This document shows, piece by piece, positions 49,887 to 59,995 of a stretch of DNA of 64,000 nt. The DNA comes from Mycolicibacter longobardus (GTDB taxonomy: Bacteria > Actinomycetota > Actinomycetes > Mycobacteriales > Mycobacteriaceae): positions 248,001 through 312,000 of the forward strand of contig NZ_LQPG01000010.1 in NCBI RefSeq assembly GCF_002102265.1, in the 5' to 3' direction. The stretch's first letter is position 1. Each line of letters opens with the position of its first letter. The position numbers were made by a program, and so were the translations under genes. The notes beneath the pieces were generated by a model. The model searched no databases, was not told the DNA's origin, and saw nothing but the letters and a program-made list of their open reading frames with translations.

Positions 49887-50809
49887 GCGCGCAGCTCCCG
49901 TCCGGTCAGCTCCAAGAACACGTCCTCCAGGCTGCGCTGCTCCACCCGCAGCTGGGTGGCCAGCACGTCGACCCGGGCGCACCAAGAGGTCACCGTCGCC
50001 AGCACCTGCGGGTCCACCGAGCCCTCGACCAGGTATTCGCCGGGCAGCACCTCGCTGGCCCGGTAGCCCTCCGGCAACGCCGCGATCAGCAGCGACAGAT
50101 CCAGGCGCGGGGGCGCGGTGAAGCGCAGCTGCCCCTGGGCGCCGCTGCGGGTCAGCTCCTGCGGTGTGCCGGCGGCCACCACCTTCCCGTGGTCGATGAT
50201 CAGCAGCCGGTCGGCCAGCTCCTCGGCCTCCCGCAGATGGTGTGTGGTCAGCACAACGGTCACGCCGTCGCGGCGCAGCGCGTCGATCAGCTCCCACACC
50301 AGCAGCCGGGCGTGCGCGTCCATGCCGGCGGTCGGCTCGTCGAGGAACACCAGCTCCGGCCGGCCGACCAGCGCACACGCCAGTGCCAGCCGCTGCTGTT
50401 GCCCGCCCGAGAGCCGGCGGTAGGTGGTGCGGGCCGCATCGGTCAGTCCGAGGGTCTCCAGCAGCCACTGCGGGTCCAGCGGGTTCGCCGAATACGACGC
50501 GACCAGCTTGAGCATCTCGCCGGCGCGCGCCGCGGGGTAACCGCCGCCGCCCTGCAACATCACTCCGATACGTTCGCGCAGCCGGTCATTGTCGGTTACC
50601 GGGTCCAGCCCGAGGACTTCGATGGTGCCGGCGTCCGGGCGCACGAATCCCTCGCACATCTCGACCGTCGTCGTCTTACCGGCGCCGTTCGGGCCGAGCA
50701 ACGCAAACACCTCCGCGGTGTGCACCTCGAGATCGAGGTCGGCGACGGCGATCGTCTCCCCGTATCGTTTGCGCACCCCGCGCAACCGCACTGCGACAGC
50801 TGAGTTCAC
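49883..50809 (-). CDS. ABC transporter ATP-binding protein (Rv1458c-like)
   Basis: 308 residues. A full ABC domain: Walker A GPNGAGKTTT near 39-48, signature LSGGQQQRLALA near 133-144, Walker B ELVFLDEPTAGMD near 152-164, and the His switch TTHH near 186-189. A C-terminal ~90-residue domain follows, as in drug/daunorubicin-type exporters. It starts with GTG inside the mptB stop (GTGA) and is coupled to the permease. Confidence 0.92.
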   Translation of the reverse strand: MNSAVAVRLRGVRKRYGETIAVADLDLEVHTAEVFALLGPNGAGKTTTVEMCEGFVRPDAGTIEVLGLDPVTDNDRLRERIGVMLQGGGGYPAARAGEMLKLVASYSANPLDPQWLLETLGLTDAARTTYRRLSGGQQQRLALACALVGRPELVFLDEPTAGMDAHARLLVWELIDALRRDGVTVVLTTHHLREAEELADRLLIIDHGKVVAAGTPQELTRSGAQGQLRFTAPPRLDLSLLIAALPEGYRASEVLPGEYLVEGSVDPQVLATVTSWCARVDVLATQLRVEQRSLEDVFLELTGRELRA

Positions 50810-52497
50810 GGGGAATCAGCGTAAGCGTCCGCGGTGGTGGCCGACGGCGGGGTGGGTCCCTCCACCGCTGCGGCAGCCGCCGGGCGGGCGGGTTCGGCCG
50901 GCAACTCTCGCCACGGCAGGCGCCGGTAGGTCAGCAGGAACAACCCGAGCACCACGACGGCACTGGCCAGGGTGGCGTCCACGATCTGGAAGAGGGCGAA
51001 GCGGTCGCCGTTGGCGGTCGGGCCGAAAATGCCCACCACCAGCGTCACGCCGATCACCGCGATCCGGAAGCTCGGGCGGGTCGCCCAGGCGGCGAGCGGG
51101 ATGATCGCCCACAGCAGGTACCACGGCTGTACCACCGGGAACAGCAGCACCGTGATGCCCAGGGCCACGCCGAGGCCGCCGACGGGATGCAGCCGGCCTT
51201 GGAACACCACCAGCAGCAGCCAGACCACCAGCACCGCGATGATCAGCACACCGATGGCACGGGTCAGTGACAGCACCGCGGTGGTGTGATCGCCCAGGCC
51301 CAGCAGGATTCCCACCTGGCCGGTGCCGAGGGCGAGCAGGGTCGGAGGAGACATCCAGCTGCGCACCACGTTGGCCGTGCCCAGGGTGAACACCCAGCCG
51401 AAGCCCAGCCCACTGGCCCAGCCGATCAGAGCCGTCACCGCCGCGGCCAGCGCGCTCATTCCGGTACCGGCGAGCAGAAACGCCCGCAGGTCACCGCCCC
51501 AGCGCCAGCCCAGCGCCATGGTGACGAACCCGAGCGCCAGCAGCGACGGCAGCTTGACCTGCGACGACAGCGTGATCAGCACGGCGCCCGCGAGTAGTTC
51601 GGCCAGCGGCGCCCAATCATGCCGGGTGGGGTGCTGATGCAGATCGGGGAACAGGGGCTTGGCCGCGGTGATCCCGCGCAGGGCGAACTCGGTGCCGGTC
51701 AGCATCAGGCCCAGCATCAGTGCCTCGTTGTGGATCCCGGCGACCAGGTGCATCAACAGCAGCGGGTTGGCCGCACCCAGCCACAGGGCGCTGACCTCGG
51801 CCACCCCGCAGCGCGCCGCCAGCCGGGGAACCGCCCACACGATCAACCCGACACCGATCAGCACCACCACCCGATGGCACAACACCGCCGTGACGATGTT
51901 CTCGCCGGTCAACGCCGATATTCCCCGGCCGATCCACAGGAACAGCGGGCCGTAGGGCGCCGGCGTCTCCCGCCACAGGCTGGGTACCGACAGGGTGAAC
52001 ACGTGATCCAGGCCCAAGGCCCGCGCCGGACCCACCCGGTAGGGGTCCAGGCCGAGCCGGGAGATCTGACTCTGCGCCAGGTAGGAGTAGACGTCCTTGC
52101 TGTACATCGGCGGGGCCACCAGCAGCGGCAGCATCCACAGCAGCAGGGTGCGGTCGAGTTGACTGCGTGACATCCGCCGCCGACCGAGGGCGAACCGGCC
52201 CAGCATCAGCCAGGCCAGCGCCATCATCACCGCGCCGGTCGTGGTCATCGTCAGGGCCACCGTGGCCATTCGCGACGGCAGGTTCAGCAGCCGGACCCCG
52301 AAAGTCGGGTCCTGGATCACCGGCCGGGCGCCGGCTCCCAGCGCACCGATGGCCATCAGCACGGTGCCGGTAGCTCCGAACAGCCGGGTGCGGCGCAGTG
52401 CGACCAGCTCAGCGTCATTCAGGGGCGCGCCGACGGTGCGCTCATCGCCGTGCAGGTGCGCGATCGACGTGCTCAGCGAGTGCCGGCGGACTGCCAT
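50806..52497 (-). CDS. mptB: Alpha-(1->6)-mannopyranosyltransferase MptB
   Basis: 563 residues with about 13 membrane segments, a GT-C glycosyltransferase that builds the proximal mannan core of lipomannan/lipoarabinomannan using polyprenyl-phosphomannose. The first extracytoplasmic loop carries PPMYSKDVYSYLAQSQI near 126-142 with the catalytic Asp expected of GT-C enzymes. Also seen: ETPAPYGPLFLWIGRG near 174-189 and NPLLLMHLVAGIHNEALMLG near 239-258. The ATG at 52497 gives the conserved MAVRRHSLSTSIAHLHGDE start; the frame extends further upstream. It diverges from sufR. Confidence 0.93.
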   Translation of the reverse strand: MAVRRHSLSTSIAHLHGDERTVGAPLNDAELVALRRTRLFGATGTVLMAIGALGAGARPVIQDPTFGVRLLNLPSRMATVALTMTTTGAVMMALAWLMLGRFALGRRRMSRSQLDRTLLLWMLPLLVAPPMYSKDVYSYLAQSQISRLGLDPYRVGPARALGLDHVFTLSVPSLWRETPAPYGPLFLWIGRGISALTGENIVTAVLCHRVVVLIGVGLIVWAVPRLAARCGVAEVSALWLGAANPLLLMHLVAGIHNEALMLGLMLTGTEFALRGITAAKPLFPDLHQHPTRHDWAPLAELLAGAVLITLSSQVKLPSLLALGFVTMALGWRWGGDLRAFLLAGTGMSALAAAVTALIGWASGLGFGWVFTLGTANVVRSWMSPPTLLALGTGQVGILLGLGDHTTAVLSLTRAIGVLIIAVLVVWLLLVVFQGRLHPVGGLGVALGITVLLFPVVQPWYLLWAIIPLAAWATRPSFRIAVIGVTLVVGIFGPTANGDRFALFQIVDATLASAVVVLGLFLLTYRRLPWRELPAEPARPAAAAAVEGPTPPSATTADAYADSP

Positions 52498-52592
52498 CCC
52501 AGCAGCGTAACGGCCGCTGGTCGTCGGCCCGCCGGACGTGGGATGTGACCAGCGCCACGGCTGATCAGGGCCCAACTGAGGTAACCCTTTCT

Positions 52593-52603
52593 AGACCGGG
52601 TCT
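52593..52603. promoter_or_regulatory. Candidate SufR operator in mptB-sufR gap
   Basis: AGACC-G-GGTCT is a perfect 5-bp inverted repeat 24 bases before the sufR start. A second weaker repeat TCACA (52614-52618)/TGTGA (52626-52630) spans the sufR start codon. SufR represses its own operon, so a palindrome here is expected; which one is bound is unknown. Confidence 0.4.
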
Positions 52604-52626
52604 CGGAATTGCGTCACACTGGTGTT

Positions 52627-53478
52627 GTGAAAATCGAGGCCTCCGAAGAGGTCGGGGTGAAGGCCACCCCCGAAACCGCCGGGCAGCGCCCCGGCGGTGC
52701 GATGGTGCCCGACGCCCAGCCGGTGGCTGATCTCACCGGCGGCCATGACACCCGTCACGCGGTGGTCCGCCTGCTGATGGAATCCGGATCCATCACCGCC
52801 GGGGAGATCGGTGCCCGGTTGGGCCTCTCCGCCGCCGGGGTGCGCCGCCACCTGGACGCGCTGATCGAGATGGGTTACGCCGAGGCGCATGCCGCGGCCT
52901 CCTGGCAGCAGGTGGGGCGCGGCCGGCCGGCGAAGCGCTTCCAGCTCACCGAGGCCGGGCGGGGCAAGCTCGAGCACCGCTATGACGATCTCGCGGTGGC
53001 CGCGATGCGCCAGCTGCGGGAGATCGGCGGTGAGGATGCGGTGGTCGACTTCGCGCGCCAGCGCATCGACACCATCCTGGCCAAGGTTGCCGCCGTGGCC
53101 GCCGGAGGCGGCACCGAAGCCGACGGCGACCTGGAGGCCACCGCCGAGCGCATCGCCGCCGCACTGACCGAGGCCGGCTACGTCGCCACCACCGCGCGAG
53201 TGGACGGGGGCGTCCCGGCGGTGCAGATCCTGCAGCACCACTGCCCGGTGGCCAACGTCGCCAAGGAGTTCCCGGAACTGTGCCGGGCCGAGCGGCAGGC
53301 GATGGCCGAAGTGCTGGGCACCCACGTGCAGCGGTTGGCGACCATCGTCGACGGCGGATACGTCTGCACCACCCATGTGCCGTTGGCCATCAAGGGCGCA
53401 AAGTCCGGCAAAGCCACCAGGACCACCACGAGGTCCGCCACCAGGACCACCACGAGCAATGAAGGAGCGTCACAATGA
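52627..53478 (+). CDS. sufR: Iron-sulfur-sensing repressor SufR
   Basis: 283 residues. A DeoR/ArsR-like winged helix ([46 protein letters not shown], about 42-87) precedes a dimer and cluster domain. The cluster region has Cys (HHCPVAN), twelve residues, Cys (ELCRAE), thirteen residues, a His (GTHVQ), thirteen residues, Cys (YVCTTH); cyanobacterial SufR has Cys at that third point. The tail carries an ATRTTTRS repeat rich in Thr and Arg. GTG start at 52627. It represses the suf operon when cluster-loaded and overlaps sufB by four bases (ATGA). Confidence 0.92.
   Translation: MKIEASEEVGVKATPETAGQRPGGAMVPDAQPVADLTGGHDTRHAVVRLLMESGSITAGEIGARLGLSAAGVRRHLDALIEMGYAEAHAAASWQQVGRGRPAKRFQLTEAGRGKLEHRYDDLAVAAMRQLREIGGEDAVVDFARQRIDTILAKVAAVAAGGGTEADGDLEATAERIAAALTEAGYVATTARVDGGVPAVQILQHHCPVANVAKEFPELCRAERQAMAEVLGTHVQRLATIVDGGYVCTTHVPLAIKGAKSGKATRTTTRSATRTTTSNEGASQ
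53413..53456 (+). repeat. Direct 20-bp repeat in sufR tail
   Basis: GCCACCAGGACCACCACGAG occurs at 53413-53432 and 53437-53456 (period 24 bases, eight codons), encoding the Thr/Arg-rich C-terminal repeat of SufR. It looks like an in-frame tandem duplication close to the sufB start. Confidence 0.7.
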
Positions 53479-54917
53479 CACTCGCACCGGACGCCGCAGC
53501 GGCAGCGGAGCCCACCCAGGAAGAGACCATCGCATCGCTGGGCCGGTACGAATTCGGTTGGGCCGACAGCGATGCCGCGGGCGCCGCCGCCCAGCGGGGT
53601 ATCTCCGAGGAGGTCGTGCGCGACATCTCCGCGAAGAAGAACGAGCCGGAGTGGATGCTTGAGGCTCGGCTGCGCGCGTACCGGACCTTTATGAAGAAGC
53701 CGATGCCCAACTGGGGCTCGGATCTGTCCGGGATCGACTTCGACAACATCAAATACTTCGTGCGGTCCACCGAGAAGCAGGCCCAGACCTGGGACGACCT
53801 GCCCGACGACATCCGCAACACCTACGACCGGCTGGGCATCCCGGAAGCCGAGAAGCAGCGCTACATCGGTGGGGTAGCGGCTCAGTACGAAAGTGAGGTT
53901 GTTTACCACAAGATCCGGGAAGACCTTGAGCAACAAGGGGTTATATTCCTGGACACCGACACCGCGCTACGGGAACACGAGGACCTGTTCCGGGAGCACT
54001 TCGCCACGGTGATCCCGGCCGGGGACAACAAGTTCTCCGCGCTCAACACCGCGGTGTGGAGCGGGGGATCGTTCATCTACGTGCCCAAGGGCGTGCACGT
54101 GGACATCCCGCTGCAGGCCTACTTCCGGATCAACACCGAGAACATGGGGCAGTTCGAGCGCACCCTGATCATCGTCGACGAAGACGCCTACGTGCACTAC
54201 ATCGAGGGCTGCACCGCGCCGGTGTACACCTCTGACTCGCTGCACTCCGCGGTGGTGGAGATCGTCGTCAAGCCACGGGGCCGGTGCCGCTACACCACCA
54301 TCCAGAACTGGTCGGTCAACGTCTACAACCTGGTCACCAAGCGGGCGCGGGCCGAGGCCGGCGCCACCATGGAGTGGGTCGACGGCAACATCGGCTCCAA
54401 GGTCACCATGAAGTACCCGGCGGTGTGGATGACCGGCGAACACGCCAAGGGCGAGGTGCTCTCGGTGGCGTTCGCCGGTGAGGACCAGCACCAGGACACC
54501 GGCGCCAAGATGCTGCACCTTGCGCCCAACACCTCGAGCAACATCGTCTCCAAGTCGGTGTCGCGGGGCGGCGGCCGGTCCTCCTACCGGGGGCTGGTAG
54601 AGATCCACAAGGGCGCGCACGGGGCGAAGTCGAGCGTGAAATGCGATGCGCTGCTGGTCGATGACGTCAGCCGCAGCGACACCTACCCCTATGTCGACAT
54701 CCGTGAGGACGACGTCACCGTCGGCCACGAGGCCACCGTGTCGAAGGTCAGCGAGAACCAGTTGTTCTACCTGATGAGCCGGGGCCTCACCGAGGACGAG
54801 GCGATGGCAATGGTGGTGCGCGGCTTCATCGAGCCGATCGCCAAGGAACTGCCGATGGAGTATGCGCTGGAACTCAACAAGCTGATCCAGCTGCAGATGG
54901 AAGGCTCGGTGGGCTAG
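53475..54917 (+). CDS. sufB: Fe-S cluster scaffold SufB (no intein)
   Basis: 480 residues, the scaffold protein of the SufBCD complex. Conserved features include [23 protein letters not shown] near 75-97, [24 protein letters not shown] near 197-220, and the long beta-helix core ending in [27 protein letters not shown]. Cys246 in [10 protein letters not shown] lies at the point where M. tuberculosis SufB carries an intein; here the frame is uninterrupted. It is coupled to sufR (ATGA) and to sufD (one-base TAGTG overlap). Confidence 0.97.
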   Translation: MTLAPDAAAAAEPTQEETIASLGRYEFGWADSDAAGAAAQRGISEEVVRDISAKKNEPEWMLEARLRAYRTFMKKPMPNWGSDLSGIDFDNIKYFVRSTEKQAQTWDDLPDDIRNTYDRLGIPEAEKQRYIGGVAAQYESEVVYHKIREDLEQQGVIFLDTDTALREHEDLFREHFATVIPAGDNKFSALNTAVWSGGSFIYVPKGVHVDIPLQAYFRINTENMGQFERTLIIVDEDAYVHYIEGCTAPVYTSDSLHSAVVEIVVKPRGRCRYTTIQNWSVNVYNLVTKRARAEAGATMEWVDGNIGSKVTMKYPAVWMTGEHAKGEVLSVAFAGEDQHQDTGAKMLHLAPNTSSNIVSKSVSRGGGRSSYRGLVEIHKGAHGAKSSVKCDALLVDDVSRSDTYPYVDIREDDVTVGHEATVSKVSENQLFYLMSRGLTEDEAMAMVVRGFIEPIAKELPMEYALELNKLIQLQMEGSVG

Positions 54918-56110
54918 TGGCTTCGGCTGGTTTGACGTCCGCCCCGGCAGCCAACCTGACCGCAGCGGTCGAAGGTGCCACCAAGGGAACTCAATTCACC
55001 TCGTTCGACGTCGACGCCTTCGAGGTGCCGCACGGTCGCGACGAGGTGTGGCGGTTCACCCCGCTGCGCCGGCTGCGCGGCCTGCACGACGGGTCCGCGG
55101 TCGCCGACGCCGCCGCCGGCATCGAGGTGCTCGGTTCGGAGGCGGTACGGGTCGAGACCGTTGCGCGCGGCGATGACCGGCTGGGAGCAGCCGGAGTTCC
55201 GGCGGACCGTATTGCCGCCCAAGCGTTCTCGGCGTTCCGCGACGCGACGGTGGTGACGGTGCCAAAGGAGACCGTCATCGAGGATCCGATCACGATCACC
55301 GTCACCGGCCCGGGCGCCGGCGCGACGGCGTTCGGCCATCTGCAGCTGCGCGCCGAGGAACTGTCGCGGGCGACGGTGGTGATCGACGTGCGGGGCAGTG
55401 GAACCTACGCCGACAACGTCGAATTCGTGGTCGGTGACGCCGCGCAGCTGACCGTGGTGTGGATCGCCGACGGCGCCGCGGATTTGGTGCACGTCACCAT
55501 GCACCACGCGGCGCTGGGCAAGGACGCGGTGTTGCGGCACACCGCCGTCGAGCTGGGCGGCGAATTGGTGCGACTGACCGGGCGGGTCCGGTTCGACGGC
55601 CCGGGCGGTGACGCCGAGCTGCTCGGCCTGTACTTCGCCGACGACGGCCAGCACCTGGAGTCCCGACTGCTGGTCGACCACGGTCAGCCCAACTGCCGGT
55701 CGAACGTGCTCTACAAGGGCGCGCTGCAGGGCGACCCCGATTCGGCCCTGCCGGACGCCCACACCGTCTGGGTCGGGGACGTCCTGATCCGCGCGACCGG
55801 CGTCGGCACCGACACCTTCGAGGTGAATCGCAACCTGGTTCTGGCCGACGGCGCCCGGGCCGACTCGATCCCCAACCTGGAGATCGAGACCGGGGAGATC
55901 ATCCAGGCCGGACATGCCAGCGCGACCGGGCGCTTCGACGACGTGCAGCTGTTCTATCTGCAGGCGCGCGGCATCCCGGAAGACCAGGCCCGGCGCCTGA
56001 TTGTGCGCGGCTTCTTCGGCGAGATCATCTCCAAGATCCCCGTGCCGTTCGTACAGGAGCGCCTCACCGAGGCCGTCGAGCGTGAACTCGCGGTCACCGA
56101 GAACAAATAA
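54917..56110 (+). CDS. sufD: SufD, partner of SufB and SufC
   Basis: 397 residues with the shared SufB/D beta-helix: a variable N-terminal ~90 residues, then VVIDVRGSGTYADNVEFVVGDAAQL near 154-178, DHGQPNCRSNVLYKGAL near 255-271 and the C-terminal LQARGIPEDQARRLIVRGFFGEII signature near 351-374. It completes the SufBC2D complex. It starts with GTG overlapping the sufB stop by one base; 34 bases separate it from sufC. Confidence 0.95.
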   Translation: MASAGLTSAPAANLTAAVEGATKGTQFTSFDVDAFEVPHGRDEVWRFTPLRRLRGLHDGSAVADAAAGIEVLGSEAVRVETVARGDDRLGAAGVPADRIAAQAFSAFRDATVVTVPKETVIEDPITITVTGPGAGATAFGHLQLRAEELSRATVVIDVRGSGTYADNVEFVVGDAAQLTVVWIADGAADLVHVTMHHAALGKDAVLRHTAVELGGELVRLTGRVRFDGPGGDAELLGLYFADDGQHLESRLLVDHGQPNCRSNVLYKGALQGDPDSALPDAHTVWVGDVLIRATGVGTDTFEVNRNLVLADGARADSIPNLEIETGEIIQAGHASATGRFDDVQLFYLQARGIPEDQARRLIVRGFFGEIISKIPVPFVQERLTEAVERELAVTENK

Positions 56111-56144
56111 TCCCGAACGCATCACCTAAGGACACGAATCAGCA

Positions 56145-58212
<2,068 letters not shown>

Positions 58213-58215
58213 CCC

Positions 58216-58713
58216 ATGCGTCTTGAGCAGTTCTATCAGGAAGTGATCCTCGATCACTACAAGCATCCGCAGCATCGCGGTCTGCGGGAGCCCTACGGCG
58301 CGCAGGTACATCACGTCAACCCCACCTGCGGTGACGAACTGACCCTGCGGGTGGCGCTGTCGCCCGACGGCACGCAGATCGCCGACGTCTCCTACGACGG
58401 TCAGGGCTGCTCCATCTCTCAGGCGGCGACCTCGGTGCTGGCCAGCCAGGTGATCGGATCGACGGTGGACCAGGCCTTGGCCACCTTCGACGCCTTCCAC
58501 GAGATGGTGTCGTCGCGGGGGACCGTCGAGGGCGACGAGGAGGTGCTCGGCGACGGCATCGCCTTTGCCGGGGTGGCCAAGTATCCGGCCCGGGTCAAGT
58601 GCGCGCTGCTGGGCTGGATGGCATTCAAAGATGCGCTGGCGCAGGCACTTTCGAAGACAGAAGAACAGACGTTGGCATCCGTCAGTGTCTCAACCCAGGA
58701 GATGAACCGATGA
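58216..58713 (+). CDS. sufU: Zinc-dependent sulfur transferase SufU
   Basis: 165 residues, IscU-like fold. The three cysteines Cys38 (NPTCGDELTL), Cys65 (GQGCSISQA) and Cys129 (VKCALLGW), with Asp40, form the expected zinc site that accepts persulfide from SufS. The region between residues 85 and 110 holds the SufU insertion absent from IscU. It overlaps sufT by four bases (ATGA). Confidence 0.95.
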   Translation: MRLEQFYQEVILDHYKHPQHRGLREPYGAQVHHVNPTCGDELTLRVALSPDGTQIADVSYDGQGCSISQAATSVLASQVIGSTVDQALATFDAFHEMVSSRGTVEGDEEVLGDGIAFAGVAKYPARVKCALLGWMAFKDALAQALSKTEEQTLASVSVSTQEMNR

Positions 58714-59051
58714 GCGAATTGGGACCGGACGAGCTGCTCGCCGAACTCGAGGAATCGATGCACGACGTCATCGACCCCGAGATCGGCATCAACGTCGTGG
58801 ACCTGGGCCTGATGTACGACCTCTCGGTCCGGCAGGACGAAGACGGTCCGGCCGCGGTCGTCACCATGACACTCACCTCGCCGGCCTGCCCGCTGCAGGA
58901 CATGATCGTCGAGCAGATCCAGAACGCCACGGTGGGTACCGGTTTGGTCAAGAAGGCTGACGTCAACTGGGTATGGGAACCCGCCTGGGGACCGGACAAG
59001 ATCACCGACGAGGGTCGCGAGATGATGCGCGCCGTCGGCTTCACGGTCTGA
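58710..59051 (+). CDS. sufT: SufT / MIP18-family protein
   Basis: 113 residues of the DUF59 family: EESMHDVIDPEIGINVVDLGLMYDL near 12-36 and TLTSPACPLQDMIVEQIQNA near 53-72 with the reactive Cys. It helps mature Fe-S proteins. The frame extends upstream through the sufU gene but the ATG at 58710 with AGGAG before it is the conserved start. It corresponds to Rv1466. Confidence 0.92.
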   Translation: MSELGPDELLAELEESMHDVIDPEIGINVVDLGLMYDLSVRQDEDGPAAVVTMTLTSPACPLQDMIVEQIQNATVGTGLVKKADVNWVWEPAWGPDKITDEGREMMRAVGFTV

Positions 59052-59065
59052 GCGTTTCCGACAGC

Positions 59066-59878
59066 GTGTTCTGGCTCTGCCGGACCTGCGGGGTAGAGCA
59101 CGACGCGACGCCGCAGGTGTGCGCGATCTGCGCCGATGACAGGCAGTGGGTTCCCGCCGACGGTCAGCACTGGGCGACGCTGACCGAATTGGCCGGCGAG
59201 GGCATGCGGTCCATCACCACCGTCCTGGAGTCCGGGTTGATCGGCGTCGGCAGCACACCGCCGCTCGGGATCGGCCAGCTGGGCAAGCTGGTGTGCACCC
59301 CGCGCGGCAACATGCTCTGGGACCCTTCGGGGTTCGTCGACGACGCCGCGGTGGCCGCGGTCGCCGACCACGGCCCGGTTCTCGGGGTGGTTGCGAGCCA
59401 CCCGCACATGTTCGGCGCGCAGGTCGAATGGGCCCGGGCGCTCGGTGGGGTGCCGGTGTACGTCAACGCCGCCGACAAGCACTGGGTGATGCGGCCGGAC
59501 CCGGTGATCGCCTACTGGTCGGGCCGACTGGAGCTCGCGCCCGGGTTGACGGTGCTCCAGGTCGGCGGCCACTTCCCGGGCAGCTCCGTCGCGTGCTGGG
59601 ATGACGGGGCCGACGGTCGCGGTGTGCTGCTGGTCGGCGACACGATCTTCCCCAACCCGGACCGGCGCACCGTGGCGTTCCTGCGCAGCTACCCGAACCG
59701 GATCCCGCTGTCGGCCGCCGTCGTCCAACGGATGGCCGGCACGTTGGAGCAGCTGCGCTTCGACCGCATCTACGGATTGCACACCAACACCATCGACACC
59801 GACGGCGCGGCAGCGGTCCGGTTCTCCGCCGACCGCCATGCGGCGTGGGTGCGCGGCGACCACGACGATCTCACCTGA
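59066..59878 (+). CDS. Metallo-beta-lactamase-fold protein with N-terminal zinc ribbon
   Basis: 270 residues from the GTG at 59066, 14 bases past sufT. The N-terminal CRTC...CAIC (about 5-23) forms a rubredoxin-like zinc ribbon. The rest is an MBL fold: SHPHMFGAQVEW near 112-123 aligns with the HxHxDH metal motif but has Met-Phe in place of the acidic residue, followed by GGHFPGSS and LLVGDTIF near 191-198. It may be a redox or Fe-S-linked protein given its position after the suf operon, but no such link is shown. Absent at this position in M. tuberculosis. Confidence 0.75.
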   Translation: MFWLCRTCGVEHDATPQVCAICADDRQWVPADGQHWATLTELAGEGMRSITTVLESGLIGVGSTPPLGIGQLGKLVCTPRGNMLWDPSGFVDDAAVAAVADHGPVLGVVASHPHMFGAQVEWARALGGVPVYVNAADKHWVMRPDPVIAYWSGRLELAPGLTVLQVGGHFPGSSVACWDDGADGRGVLLVGDTIFPNPDRRTVAFLRSYPNRIPLSAAVVQRMAGTLEQLRFDRIYGLHTNTIDTDGAAAVRFSADRHAAWVRGDHDDLT

Positions 59879-59896
59879 GGCGAGCCGCCGCGCGGC

Positions 59897-59923
59897 ACGA
59901 GTGACGGTCGCTGCCATACTCGT
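59897..59923. repeat. Inverted repeat before amidohydrolase leader
   Basis: ACGAGT (59897-59902) and ACTCGT (59918-59923) are 6-bp inverted arms with a 15-bp spacer just upstream of the small ORF at 59927. Possible operator; unproven. Confidence 0.35.
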
Positions 59924-59926
59924 CGC

Positions 59927-59995
59927 GTGAACCGCTTGAGCCCTTTGGCGGCGGTCGACTGCGACTTCAGGACTGAGGAAGAGCGGACACGGTGA
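59927..59995 (+). CDS. 22-codon leader ORF coupled to amidohydrolase
   Basis: A GTG-initiated ORF of 22 codons (VNRLSPLAAVDCDFRTEEERTR) ends in a TGA that overlaps the amidohydrolase GTG (GTGA). It contains one Cys and is rich in charged residues near its end. A leader peptide or translational-coupling element is possible; alternatively it is a chance open stretch, as GC-rich sequence often is. Confidence 0.35.
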   Translation: MNRLSPLAAVDCDFRTEEERTR

